Positions 13,587-55,900 of a stretch of DNA of 64,000 bases are shown one piece after another. Made by a program: the position numbers and the translations under genes. The first letter of the stretch is position 1; each line of letters begins with the position of its first letter. The notes below the pieces were generated by a model, which saw nothing but the letters and a program-made list of their open reading frames with translations, ran no database searches and was not told where the DNA came from. Origin of the DNA: Centroberyx gerrardi (taxonomy: Eukaryota > Chordata > Actinopteri > Beryciformes > Berycidae); NCBI RefSeq assembly GCF_048128805.1, contig NC_136000.1, positions 15,718,854 through 15,782,853 on the forward strand, given 5' to 3'.

Positions 13587-13694
13587 ATGTCCCTGCGCGT
13601 CGACGGGGAGGCAATGTTTAGGTGCTGCCGCAGACAACGAACAGCCCCGTGGAGTTTGGATGTGTGTTTTACGGCCATAGTTTGTCAGATGTAA
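13587..13694 (+). other. candidate upstream ORF 2 in slco3a1 leader
   Basis: A 35-codon ATG frame ending in TAA, in the same frame as the main start but separated from it by this stop. It has no recognisable domain. It is the longest ATG-initiated frame in the presumed leader, and its stop marks the limit of any N-terminal extension of SLCO3A1. Confidence 0.3.
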
Positions 13695-13868
13695 GAGGAC
13701 GGAAAGAGGAGGGGGGAAAAAAGAGACAGTGCGACAGGGGCGCCGAATGTAGTCTTCAGGGGGGGAAAGGAAAACACTGTACCTAGCAGTGTCTTCTATG
13801 TTTATCTCCGGGCCAGCCGGTCATCCTCTGTCTTTGGTTTCTCGCACTGCTGTAGTAAAGTAGAAAGG

Positions 13869-43811
<29,943 letters not shown>

Positions 43812-45360
43812 TGTGTAAAGCAAGAGAAGGACAATGTAGAATATTGAAATTCTCTCAAAAGGAATATCTTATGATTTTATTCCTCTTTTCTTGAAAGGAT
43901 TAAAAAAAAAAAGTTTTGATAAAGGTGATCTATTTAACGGCCCCGTTCAGGTCACAGGAGACCGCCACTGCTCTCTGCTCCACATCCTTGGTCACTGTTG
44001 AAAGGGTCCATTTTAGTCGTTATCTTATCAGCGAGGTGTTGTCCAGTGCCAGTGAATTCCTGTGTTGATTTGGTGGTAGAAGACAACTACAGTACTGTCT
44101 GGCTCAGTCCTAAAGTCCTAGTTGAGTATTAGTGGGTTGGACACGATGCTACAACTATAGTTGCCATATTCTTTTAGGTCTGTCATGATTCCAGTGATCT
44201 GTGTTGAAAATGACAGTTTCCTTTCAGTCAGTGCACTGTGTGTCCTGTCTGTCATTCTTCTCTCAGAAATGAGATTGTTATTAAAAAAAACAACAAAAAA
44301 AACACGTTTGGGTGGTTCTTCATTTATTCATATTTAAAAGTTGCCAAGTGTTTACAAACATAGTTCATTCTTTAATGCATTTTATTTCCGTGACGCAGAA
44401 AGGTTTCTTATGAACTGTAAAAGAGAACAGAATCACTCTCAATGGGTTATTACAATGGCCTGTTAGACGCTTTTAATTGTCAGAAAATCAAGTCTAGTAA
44501 TAGTAGATCAGGTGGTGTTTTATGTCATCATACACTGTTCAAATTCTTGTTCTCTTGCTGGATCATAGACACTGTTTTTGATACTGCTTAGACTAGACTG
44601 TGAAGTCTGTCTTTTATAGGTGCAAACGTTGTGCAATTCATATCTAATACTTACATCTTTATCATTAGTCTTGTGTCAGACTGCAGGTTTGTTTTTCATT
44701 ATAGCAGTTTGTTGCATTTCCATGTTTGTTTGTTTTTTTCATCTGCAGAGTTTATTCAGCCTAATATGTCTTAATGAGGGATTATCCAAATAAGAATGTT
44801 ATTTATATTTTCTTTTGACTTTTACACCTAGTGGAAGAGCAAAGAAAACAATCAAGAAGAATATTTTTATGTTTTGACATTCAAGTAAAACAGATTAGGA
44901 GTAATATATTTGTTTCATTAGGCTCAGAATGTGTTATTAGATTGTATTTGAAAGGACAGTATCAAAATATATAATCTAATTGTATGAATATGTGTGTGAC
45001 TGATATCACAGAAGATTTGGGACAATTCATAGCAGTTGAAGTAGTATGTTGCATTATCGGGGCGAGGAAAAACAAACTAGGCCTGTAATATCTGGAATGG
45101 AAGTTACAAAATGCTACAGGAGGATGTGTGTACGATGTCAGACAAGATAAACGATATGAAGAACACACTGAATTTATTCCTGTGTATGTATTTGACGAAC
45201 TCTTTAACGCTACTCGGCACATATGACTTATTATGTTACTGATCTCTCTACAGTTACAGTTTTGGCATTGTCCCTTTTCTTACACTTTTTGTATGGCAAC
45301 ATATCATTTATTTTACTCTGGAAATAAATTATTTTTCAGAAAATAAACTATTTGAAGTGT
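43812..45360 (+). other. slco3a1: slco3a1 3' UTR with polyadenylation signals
   Basis: An AT-rich non-coding segment following the stop codon. Two AATAAA signals lie close together at 45323-45328 and 45342-45347, so the transcript probably ends near 45360. Expression data would be needed to fix the end or find earlier sites. Confidence 0.6.
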
Positions 45361-47413
45361 TACAGTTTTCATTTTGGAGACGATGTCATTTCAGAAACCA
45401 CTATATACAGTATATAGTATGTGAGTATAATATGTAAACGATGCATCATTAAATTTTGTATTCTTGAATTCCCTTACCCTGCGATGTGAAAATCTCATGA
45501 CACAGCAGCTCCGCATAGGCTTTGAAACACAATATATTTCATATAATTACATTATTTATTTTCCTTAAAATACCCCACTAAAGCTTTGATCATGCTTCCT
45601 CAAAAGTTCTCAAACTGTTGGGGGATCAGAAAGCTAAAAGCTTGCAGATTCCAACTGTCGTTTTCTATTTATAGCTCATCAAAATATCCACAAAACTGAC
45701 ACAGCCCCGCCAACTGCTAACACAATATGATGTGCAAAATTGGCCAGAGAAATTAATGAGCTACATAAGTACTGCAGATCTCATATTTTGATTTGCACAG
45801 CAGACTAAGAGCTTCACATCTGATTATGGTATTCACTATTGGCAAGTATAAGGGAGCCATCGAGAATTTGAGAAGCCAAACCCAAATGAGATGCTGGATA
45901 TCATTTTAAATCCAAATACCTTTCAAGTAAATGTTAATGCAGATGGTTTTCAACAAGCAAAGTCGAACATGGATTCCCATCATTCGCCATTCCACTGTTT
46001 TGGGGTTTTGATGCTTCCCTAGAGTACCACTGTGTGTGTGTGCCGCTTCGTACTCGATGTTTAGTGTCTTTTGAAAAGCTTGAGCCAACAACCGCACAGA
46101 ACTTTCATCTTGCCTGCTTGCAAAGTAGATTAGGATGGTTATTGATGTGGCTTAGATTCTCTGCTCAGCCACGACAAATGAACAGACCCAACACTGCTGA
46201 GGGAGAGAGGGAGGACACAAGGTTTCAGGAGACCTATAGAGTTCATCTTCACTTACATCAGCAGTGTGTTTGGACCATATTCTAGGCAGAATCTTTCATA
46301 TTTCACAGACTTTGAGGTGGCTCAAAATAAAGATATGGAAAGATGTATGTATGTACAGTATGGATTTACATGGATTTACAAAGCTGCCAAGATGCAGCCA
46401 AATATTGTCTCATGTTTGACGGTAATGGGTAACAACAAGAACCTCTAAAATGTTAGGTGGATCCAAAGGGAAAAAATGGCTAGTTCTGAGAAAAGGATTC
46501 TGATTTAATTTTAACCTTTACCTTGATAAATGCTTAAAGTTCAAGTTTTGACTGTGAAATGTCGGCCATATGTGAGCGAATACTTGCATTCGTTAAGTGA
46601 ATAGCGAGAAATAAGTAATGATGTTTCTCTCTAGTCACCAATCACATTTCCTCTGATAGAATATTTTAAAAGGGCATCCTCCCGGTTTCAGTTAGGACAC
46701 GTTCATCCTAGACTTGCGCACAGCAGGTGGGCTTGGTTTGTCCCGCCAGGCTGCCACTGTAATGCATGAACCAAATTAAAGGGCCACAGAAGCCCGTGTA
46801 GAATTACCGGAAAACCTTGACGGCTTAGTTTTAGAACTAGCCCAGTGAAAATAATGTGGAAAATTGTATGTCATTTTACACTACTTCATTTCAGCTATTT
46901 TGCTCAGCTTCTACTCATAACAATACTTACAATACACCTTTTGATGATCCATCAGCTGCCAAGTTGTTGTATCACACTGCACATAATTAATATGAAGACT
47001 GATTAAAGAAGCTAATTTCTCCAGAGGCCTCCACTTGTGTACACAACATTTTAAAGGAATCAAAATAGTGCCTTTGTACTGTAACACAAGTCCCTCCTCA
47101 GATCTAATCTACTGAGCCAAGGCCAAGCGTTTTTAGTGCTGCTTACCAACTACCAACAAAGCTGCTTTTCATCTTCAAACATTGTCAAATACAACACAAG
47201 TACAATCTGCTTTATTGGAATGAATTACACATTTTCATTAAATTATGCATCTCACTTTGCTAAAGACAATAAATAATGCATAATTATATTCAAAATTGTA
47301 AAGTTTTGTTCATATACTGTAGCAGCCACAGAAATATCCTCTGTTTGTACTCCTGTGAAAACAATATGGCATAATTACTACCATTTCTAAGTGCTCAAAC
47401 AAATGAAATAATG

Positions 47414-47414
<1 letters not shown>

Positions 47415-47462
<48 letters not shown>

Positions 47463-47463
47463 T

Positions 47464-47494
<31 letters not shown>

Positions 47495-47500
47495 GGGGGG
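47415..47500. repeat. (GT)n followed by poly-G
   Basis: About 62 bases of GT with one GA interruption, then 23 consecutive G. The G-run length may be unreliable in assembly. Confidence 0.95.
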
Positions 47501-48239
47501 CGTCTGAGGGTTGTCTGATGGATGGAAGTCTATTAATAGCACAATGAGGCTCTTCAACAAAAGAAATAAGCTCATGCATGACAATAGCTAGTCTCAGTAG
47601 TATTGGCCTCAATTAACAACACTTTGACATGCACCTCACTCACGATGCTTGTCACACCAAAACCCCACAAATGCAATTATCACTCATTGGACAAGTGTCC
47701 TTGTAGAAAGTCAAACATGAGAAAAGCCACCAACCTTGAAATAGAACACACTGCAGGCAGGAGTTTGTTCCTTTTATCAAGGGATGCCAATTAGCTTAAT
47801 GGGTGCATTACCAAGAACTAAACACCAACTATTACATGACAACTCTAGCAGAAAAATATTAAACCAATAAATCCTTGGTGGAGAGCTTCGCCTTATTCTC
47901 TCATACACTCGAGGGCAGAAATTTCAATGAATACTAATCTACTGGACTGACTGGGTTCAGCTTGCTGACATTTAGATATTTACAGCTGGATCCCTTTTCC
48001 CAACAATAAGGTCACACACTGGATAAGACGGATGCGGATGCAAATGTGAGATGTGAGTCGCAAATAAAACCGTTTTACATTTACATGTTTAATGTCATCT
48101 CTTTGCATTACTTTGCTTCTTTTTTTTAAATCACTGTGGTGCATATAAAGTGCAGAGTGTCTTAATAATGTATGGTATAATATTAGACATTTTTGTATAC
48201 ATAGGAATCACAATAGTGACTTGGCAGTGCAGTATTCTT

Positions 48240-49032
48240 GGTAACACTTCACATTAGGGTTGACTAATTAATGCTTAATTAACCAGCGATTAAGCATTAA
48301 CTAACTGCAAACATGTTTGTTAGTAAGTATGCCTCATGGTCAGCTATGAACATTAACTAATACATTATGATTAATGATAAGTGAAGTGAGGATGTTCTCC
48401 AAATTACTTACAGGGACACAAAGAGTGGTAAATAATGGTATGTTTTCAATAATTTCCGCTTAATTACAGTATGTAGATTATAAAGACAAGTGTAAATTCT
48501 TATGAAAAACACTGGACATCTGCTCTTGAGGGAGGAAGACTGAAGATGATCAGGTAGACAAAGGAAATGTCCTGCCAGAGAGGCGTCATACAGTTATAAT
48601 AAACATCTATAAACAAACATAAGAATAATTTATTACTAAAGACATTATTTACTGGTTTGTTCATTACGTGCTTGCCAATTTTAGTTATTCTTGATACAGC
48701 AAGTACTGACACTTGCCACTGATATGTTCCCTTATTAGTTAGTATTTTATTTTTTGACTTGTGCCTACATATTACAATAATCATTAGCAGTATACTTTAT
48801 ACATTATACATTATACTTATTTGTGGCTGCTGCAGAGTTAATGAAAAACTAATATTACCAAATAATGAATTAAACTGGTTGTTACCACTGTAGTTATCAA
48901 TTAATTATTAAGTACGTATACATTAATCAGCATATAAGTTGACTGTGACTGAAGCACACTTGTTAACATGTGGTTTGTTTAATCACGTGTTAATTAAGCA
49001 TTAATTAGTGAACCATGATGTAATTTGTTACT
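48240..49032. mobile_element. candidate non-autonomous DNA transposon
   Basis: The left end 48240-48283 and the right end 48989-49032 are reverse complements at 37 of 44 positions, identical over ACTAATTAATGCTTAATTAA. The sequence between is AT-rich with repeated TTAATNA-type motifs and no coding capacity. No clear target-site duplication was seen, so the superfamily is not assigned. It resembles abundant teleost repeats beginning GGTAACACTT. Confidence 0.65.
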
Positions 49033-49289
49033 GTCCAGGTTGTATTTTAATGGAAGTAAACGAGGGTTTTGCTGTGAATACACATTTAAAACTTTCACAT
49101 TTTAGCTTACAGATGATAACTGTATTTGCCGAAAACAAACAAAAAAACACTATTACATTCCTCAGGGGGAGAGACACTGAGTATGTTTACATGCAACACC
49201 AATCAGCTTAAGGCAATATTTTGACTGTTGAGTTGTTTGTGTGAACTGAACTGGTTAAGTGAAACCTGCACAGTGGGAGAGGATGGTTG

Positions 49290-49403
49290 TACTGGGCAGC
49301 TCCCAGTGTGTGTAGCAGGTGCAGCAGGTGTTTCAGCAGGGAGTTGCTGGAAAAGAGTAAATATGCTCAGTTGGCTTTCCCTGGATAAATATAGGCTTAA
49401 AAA
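49290..49403 (+). mobile_element. SINE tail fragment
   Basis: TGCTGGAAAAGAGTAAATATGC, TTCCCTGGATAAATATAGGCTT and an A-rich end match the tail of the SINE at 59093-59397 position by position (TGCTGAAAGAGAGC, TTCCCTGAGTAAACAAAAGG). The head region is not recognisable, so this looks 5'-truncated or strongly diverged. Confidence 0.5.
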
Positions 49404-49671
49404 ATATTCACTGAAAAATACAGACACAGCAGAGCCAGTGACAGTTACAGTGTAATGCAAAACTATTTGGTCTAAGGACCTGTTCCATTTCCTTTTCCAA
49501 GATCAGCAGTCAGCATCCTGCCATTTTCTACATCTGACAAACTAAATTTTCACTGACAGTGCAAGAGAAATGAGAAATGTAACCCTCACAGACCGCTGAA
49601 AGGTTTCGATATAGTTTCTGGCAGTGCCCAAGACTGATGGAATAGGACAGGTGTTCCCAAAATGCTTCACG

Positions 49672-50060
49672 TTAAAGGAATACGTCACCCAAAAATGAAA
49701 TGTCATCGAAACTCTATTCAGCTTCATAGGACCACCAAACACACAATGAGTTATATCCCCCATAGTTCAATCTCAGCCTTCTCCCAAGCTGCTGAAGTTA
49801 ACAGAGGCTTCTTTCTACAGCTCCAAAAAAGCACAAAATGTCCATCCAATTTCTCCAAACAGCCCGTGCAGCATAATGCAAGTGTGTTGTAGCCAAACAA
49901 TTACACTGTGTGTCCAAAAGTGTAATATGTGCATCATTATCTTGTATATTTTCAGTGCTTCAGTGGTCGCCCTACAGCACTCTGATGGGATATTCTGCTT
50001 GCTTTTTAGCTGTGGGCTAAAAAGAAGGGCTTGAGGGTGTGAGAAGGGGGGGAGAGGGAA
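49672..50060. repeat. dispersed repeat beginning TTAAAGGAATACGTCACCC
   Basis: The left edge matches a motif I recognise as very common in fish genomes (TTAAAGGAATAGTTCACCC and a poly-A/ATG context). The right end is not visible as an inverted copy, so the element appears truncated and its limit is approximate. Confidence 0.4.
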
Positions 50061-50211
50061 AAGGAACTCCATCTGAGAAGAGTTTTGTCATTAGATGATA
50101 TTACTAGGTACAAATATCTGTCTCATATAGCTGTCCATACTGTAGGTGGGTGAAACCTCTAAGCAAAAAAGTCATCCATATGCATTCTCTCACCATGCAA
50201 AACATCTAGAG

Positions 50212-50530
50212 CAGTGATTCTCAACCTTTTTCATATCAAGGGCCCCTAATTTAGTGTACATTACAGCCACAGAGATTTTGCCTCTCTGACCCAAATCTGA
50301 GAATATTTTTATTGTTAGATAAGATTTTGTCCAGAATTCCACGACTATCTGTATTGTAGGTAGAGAGATAACAGTGAAACTATGACCAAAATAGTCATTT
50401 TTCTACATTCTCTAATTGCATTAACTTCTTGTAAATGAAGTAATGGGAAAGTTTTAAAAAAAAATTCTGGAACCCTGGAACCCCCTCAAGGACCCCTGGT
50501 GGTCCCCGGACCCCACGTTGAGAACCGCTG
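50212..50530. mobile_element. hAT-like non-autonomous element with perfect 8-bp target duplication
   Basis: The ends CAGTGATTCTCAACCTTTTT and, in reverse complement of the right end, CAGCGGTTCTCAACG form terminal inverted repeats. ATCTAGAG flanks both sides exactly (50204-50211 and 50531-50538). The terminal CAG and 8-bp duplication identify a hAT-superfamily insertion. It is 319 bp, has no open frame, and lies about 0.57 kb upstream of the st8sia2 start codon. Confidence 0.9.
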
Positions 50531-50690
50531 ATCTAGAGAGTAAGAATGCATAATAGACCCACAATATCACAATATCACAATATCATATTCTTCTTGACAT
50601 ACTGTATAAAGTGCAAAAGTGCAAACGTCTCGGCCTAATCTTCAGCGCAACACCCACTCACACCAAAACAACTGACGCACTGAACATCTA

Positions 50691-51100
50691 GGGAGTGAAA
50701 CAGCGGTGGAAATCAAACTTGCTCGTTTTGGCTGGAGCCCTACCGGGAGGACGGGGAACATGATGGACGCTGAGCTCGCTCCTGTACCTTTAAGACTGTG
50801 GTCTTCAATACCGCTGCTCTCATGGCAATCTCTAGGTACACGCTTTCAAAGTTTGACTGGGGAATAGAGGTAATGCTGAGACCAGCAGCGTCGCCCCATT
50901 ACGGGAACCAGAAACAAGGCAATCTTCTGGGGAGGAGAAAAAAAAAAAAGGGCGACAGCTTGCCGGTGTCCGACTCGTCCGCGTTATGAACAATGGTGAT
51001 GACTGAGCGGATTTTCGGTTTATAACTGGAAAAAGAAGAAGGTTAATGTAACACAGTGTGTTGAAAGGAGGCACTCTGGCTGCAGCCTCCTCCTGTAACC
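50691..51100 (+). promoter_or_regulatory. st8sia2: probable promoter / 5' UTR of st8sia2
   Basis: GC-richer than its flanks, directly before the st8sia2 start. No TATA box is evident. It holds an upstream ATG-ATG frame of 35 codons (50760-50867, stop TAG), which would be in the leader only if transcription begins upstream of it. Transcript data are needed to place the start. Confidence 0.45.
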
Positions 51101-51198
51101 ATGCCGCTGGTTTTTCGCACAGTGTTGTTCGGCATTGTCACACTCCTGGTTGTGTTTTTGATTATTGCTGATATTGCTGAAGTGGAAGAAGAAACTGC
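51101..51198 (+). CDS. st8sia2: st8sia2 coding exon 1
   Basis: Encodes residues 1-32 and two bases of Ala33: MPLVFR followed by the hydrophobic signal anchor and [10 protein letters not shown], which parallels the mammalian IFADISEIEEE. The start has A at -3. The donor is GTAAGT, phase 2. Confidence 0.93.
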
Positions 51199-51580
51199 GT
51201 AAGTAGGCTATTGTACAATCCGTTTAATCCTACCATTGTGTGTGTGTGTGTGTGTGTAGTATTTTTATTCTCCATCACCAGCAATATTTCCTACATTGAT
51301 GACTTACAGCCTCATGCCATCTCAGATGATTTTATCTATAAAGTACAATTATTGAGTAATGAATGGAATAATTTAGTTCATGAGTTTAAGTTTGCTGGTG
51401 AATATGGAATATGTGTAGTTTGTTTCCACGTTTGTAACACATGGGAGCAGCAGGAGCAGCTGTTCCGACAGCAGCCTGCCTGGGTCTCTTGGGATTATTT
51501 GTCTTGCAGTGCAGCCTGCATGCAGGACAGGATACATTTACACTATAATAGGACGTGTGTGTACGCGTGTGTGTGTGTGG

Positions 51581-51634
<54 letters not shown>

Positions 51635-52859
51635 ACAACAGATTGTAGACAAAAAGGGGTTTGCTCTTGTTTTTGCCTTTTTAGACTTTCAGTTGCAGCA
51701 GAAGTCACACACATGCCCCACTTGCATCTGGCATGCAAGAAAATGCATTGTTTAGCTAATTTCGAAGCTAAATGAACTGTGGTCAATTTGGCATAAAAAG
51801 ACTCCTCACTGACACATTTTCACCCAGCCAGACGTTCACTGTACAATATCCAGAAACAGTTTTTCAATCAAATAATCATCATTGCCATGAAGATGCTTTG
51901 CTGCATAAATAGCAATTTGACTTTTGCTGAAGCTTTTTGGAATTTCCCTCTCAGCAAGAACATTTTGTTTTGAATGCAATTACCCGGCTGTGGCTCATTT
52001 TGTAATGAGGTCATATTGGTTTGTGATTTGCCGTGGGAGAAGAACCAGTACCAATTCCACTTCTGCATGAAAAAGCCTGCAGCATAACAAAATTTGTAAC
52101 AAAATATTTGAAGCTGCCAAAGTCTGTAAAAGGGTCACGAGAATCCACTGCACACAACAATGGCAGCACCTGCCTCTCAGAGGAATACTCTTCTTCTTCA
52201 GCTCTGTTACTTTGTCATTTGAAGTTCAAGTTAATTTAAGTTTGTTTATTTCTATAGACCCTCATCACAAGCATGTCTTAAAAGATGTTACAGAGAATGA
52301 GCCTGTAATTAGATCTAACTCATCAACAATTTGGGCATTTAGACTGTTGTTGTGCAGCTGGTCACGACATCAGATATGACTAAGGTTCTGGTTGCAGAAA
52401 AAACTATGCTCAAAATTTAAATCCAGTGCTTACTGAAGTTGCCTCCTAACTGACATAATCAACACTACTGTGAAAAGATACTCTTCTTTCTGAATAGTAC
52501 AGCTAGCCTCAAGGCCACATTTCCCATCATTACATCACCGAATGGTCCCACAGTGTAATGCGCTAAAAATACCTTGATACATGCCTTCGTCCTTCATGTT
52601 ATCTTGATAGAAGGACATATGCCATGTATCCTATACAGTAGGTACACTATTGCTTAAGTTATGTATGGTTATGGGAAGTATATCAAGCATCTGTCCGTGA
52701 AGTCGTCTATAATTTGATCTGCCTAAAAACACAGACTGCAGTACATGATTTTTGATTCCTTTGTCTAGGAATACTGGACATTCAAGAAAAATGAACTTGC
52801 ACAGGTTCATCCCTAAGCCCCACAGGTCTGACAATCCAATTACTTTGCATGTCTTTTAT

Positions 52860-52927
<68 letters not shown>

Positions 52928-55900
52928 TAACCTCTAGACCACCAGTAGGGAGTTAATTGGCACTTCTAGGTCCTTTTCAGTAGCCCTAATTGGTTTGTTT
53001 TTTAAATTATTTCAGTCTTTCGCAACATTAATGATGATGTGACTTTTATTCATGAGTGTCTCATCACTCTGTGTTTGAGTTATACAGTAAAGAAGGTTGT
53101 TATAAATCCCCATAAAGGTGCTGGGTTCCACGAAACAGTGAAAACAACATTATTAATAACAATAATAATAATGCAATAACAACAATAACAAAATGATTCC
53201 ATTGTATTTCAAATTGTTTTATTATATTTCATTGAAATTGTTCATAGGCTAATTCACACAATTAGAAAAACAAGGCTCTATTGTTTCACATATAAGTGAT
53301 CATAGTATGTTAATTAGATGAATCTCAAGGTGTGCATATTCTCATTCAGAAAGGCTGCAGTGAAGTTGGATCCTACTCCTTTGGCGAGCTCAGGTAAAGA
53401 TGTCAGCCATCATCTTCCACACTTCAACAGCACCGCCAAACTCTCTTCAGATAACTGGACCTTCAACAAGACCCTGTCCAATCTCATCAGGTAGAGTCCT
53501 AATTCTCCACAAAGATCTCATCATGATTTTATACTTGACTGAGCATGAGCATCTTTCCTAACAAATGTATTTTTCCCGTTATGTAGGAAGAACATTTTGA
53601 GATTCCTTGATCCGGAGCGGGACATCTCTATCCTGAAAGGCACTTTGAAAGCAGGAGATGTGGTCCACTATGTGTTTGACCGCCAGAGCACCACAAACAT
53701 CTCAGAAAACCTGTACCGTCTTCTGCCAACTGCGTCCCCCATGAAGAACCAGCATCACAGGCGTTGCGCCATCGTGGGCAACTCTGGGATCCTGCTGAAC
53801 AGCAGCTGCGGACCGGAGATTGACTCTCACGACTTTGTCATTAGGTATTTTTCCACAGCAGCTGACAAACAGCAGAGCAGCATGAGTGATTTTAATGTTG
53901 CACGTCTTCAACTTGAAACACAACACAAACAAACAAACATTTAAAGTGGATTATAATTGAAATGGATTAGCAAATTTGTTTTGGTTTTAATTGTATGTCT
54001 TAGTACAATTCACATGGCAACGATAATCATTTTTCAAGTCGTCAGTTTAATTCAGGTTGAGTCTGTGCTCACACAGCTGAAAACATATTAATTACACTTT
54101 TGAAAAAGCTGTCAAAGCTTTTTAATGATTAAAAGTTGGGAATGAACAGCCAGACTTAGCAATTAAATGCATGATTATACATCAAATTGACATTTTGAAA
54201 AGCTTTAGCTATCCACCAGGAATACAATGAGCTTTTTAGAGCAGTGCTGGCGCTCAGGGGTCAAACTCTCATTTACTGGAGAATTCTGTCTCTGAAACCA
54301 TCAGTCAGTTCTATTTTGTGCTCGAGTGTCAGTAAAGGGGTTGCTGAGTGGTTTATTTACCACTTTTCACACCTCTGCCTCTCACTGGAAGAAAGTGCAT
54401 TGATATTGCAATGGGAGACGCAAAGAATATTTTGGTGGGCAATCCATGTGCAGTGTACTACCTAGGTAGGACCAGCAAAGCACGTAGAAGCAGAGGTATC
54501 TATAATGAAAAGTATCTTCTCTTATAAATCAAAGAGCTTAAAATTTGTGGTATAAATTAAACAGAAAGTAGTTTTAATCTCTAAGGCAGTCCCTCACTGC
54601 GCTGATTATGCCTGAAATCCCAGCATGTCTCAGTTATTCTAAAAACTCTATTTTATTGATATCTTGTCTTTTGGATGTGCTGAGATGTTCTGCTGTTGAG
54701 GAGTGGTCAAAATTTCCGGACTCCTACAACATGAGAATAAGGGCCGGGCCGGGCTGCAAGGGTTGGCAGGGAATGTGGCATTTTAAGGAGCTGAGGAATT
54801 TGCTTTGGCATTCAGATTTCAGATAGGGAGATAATGTCTCAGCTAAATATAGTGCTGTGCCCACACACTTGGGTCCCACAAAGTATGTTTATAACACAAA
54901 GAGCATGGGCCTTACACACCAGCTGTGTGGGGCACTTGGCTGGTTTTAGATTATTTTAGCCCAGTTTTATGAGACCTTTATGGGGTATGTTGGTGTAGTG
55001 CAGTGACTTACTGGAAGTTGACAAACAAGATATGGCAGTTGATGGTACACACTTGTCAGGTTTTTAGTTACCATGCAACCTTTGAGCCAACTGTTCTTAG
55101 TATGAGTGTTATTACCTGGCATGGTACATGGACAGCAACTGTGACCAAGCATAAAGCTGCAAAATGGAATACAATTTGATTAGTACAGACAATCGCCAAA
55201 ATAAAGGAAACACCTGAGTAAATTAGAATACAACAAAGTATACTGAAAGAAGTCATGGTGTATTTTCCTGACATGCTTTAGAGAATAGAATATGTAGAGA
55301 ATAGAAATGCTTCACCATGAAGGTGATCACTGGCCTTGTATTTTCTGGCATTTACTTAGAGGATAAGGTTAACAGCAATAAATATAAAGCCTTTTTGAGT
55401 AGTAAAAGTATTTCAATCCTGATGGAAATGTCTGCAGGTCACTAAATGGTTTGAATAGCATGAAATCAAAGCTATATGCCGTGGCTTTATAGGGTCCCAG
55501 CTCAAATGGACTTGTTTTCCACCACAGCCAACACAACACCATATGAATGAACTTGCCATGGAAAAAGGGTGTTGCCGCCTTCCAATAAACTTTCTTATAC
55601 TTGTAAAATTTAAGCCAAGATGCATTGAAGCTGTTCTGGCTGCTCTTCATTGCCTTACAATACCTTATTAAGACACTTTTTGTTGCCATTTCTATTAGTT
55701 ACCTGTCGTTAATTTAACTTGCTCTCAGTTGTGTATGGTCAGAGAGCTTTAGTGTTAGGTGAAAAGACAGATAAGCCAGACAATAAAGGGATATTTAGGG
55801 CAGCTGAAATGTAAATTGAGTGAGCTGTGCCTGCCTGTCCTCAGGTGTAACCTGGCACCAGTGGAGGAATACTCAGGGGACGTGGGCTGGCGGACCAACT

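Larger units (their letters stand above)
13300..13868 (+). promoter_or_regulatory. slco3a1: probable promoter / 5' UTR region of slco3a1
   Basis: Sequence composition changes here from AT-rich to GC- and CpG-richer, with a GGGGCCGGGCGG block (about 13498) resembling an Sp1 site. I see no TATA box at a convincing place. An in-frame stop codon at 13692-13694 with no in-frame ATG between it and 13869 supports 13869 as the translation start. The transcription start cannot be placed from sequence alone. Several upstream ATGs lie in this segment, two with complete short frames (separate entries). Confidence 0.55.
45361..50690. other. intergenic region between slco3a1 and st8sia2
   Basis: No coding exon recognised over 5.3 kb. 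It holds a (GT)n/poly-G tract (47415-47500), a candidate DNA element with 44-bp terminal inverted repeats (48240-49032), a SINE tail (about 49290-49403), a dispersed repeat edge (49672) and a hAT-like element (50212-50530). The st8sia2 promoter should lie at its right end. Confidence 0.7.
51199..53349 (+). other. st8sia2: st8sia2 intron 1
   Basis: A 2.15 kb intron with a (GT)n tract near 51236-51258, a compound (GT)n(GA)n tract (51567-51632) and a (CA)n(TA)n tract (52859-52925). Mammals have an additional small, alternatively spliced stem exon in this position; I could not find a convincing counterpart. Confidence 0.85.

Noticed and set aside
52228..52300. TTTGTTTATTTCTATAG resembling the L2 3' end at 56580
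   Set aside because: The similarity is short and no further element features are present.
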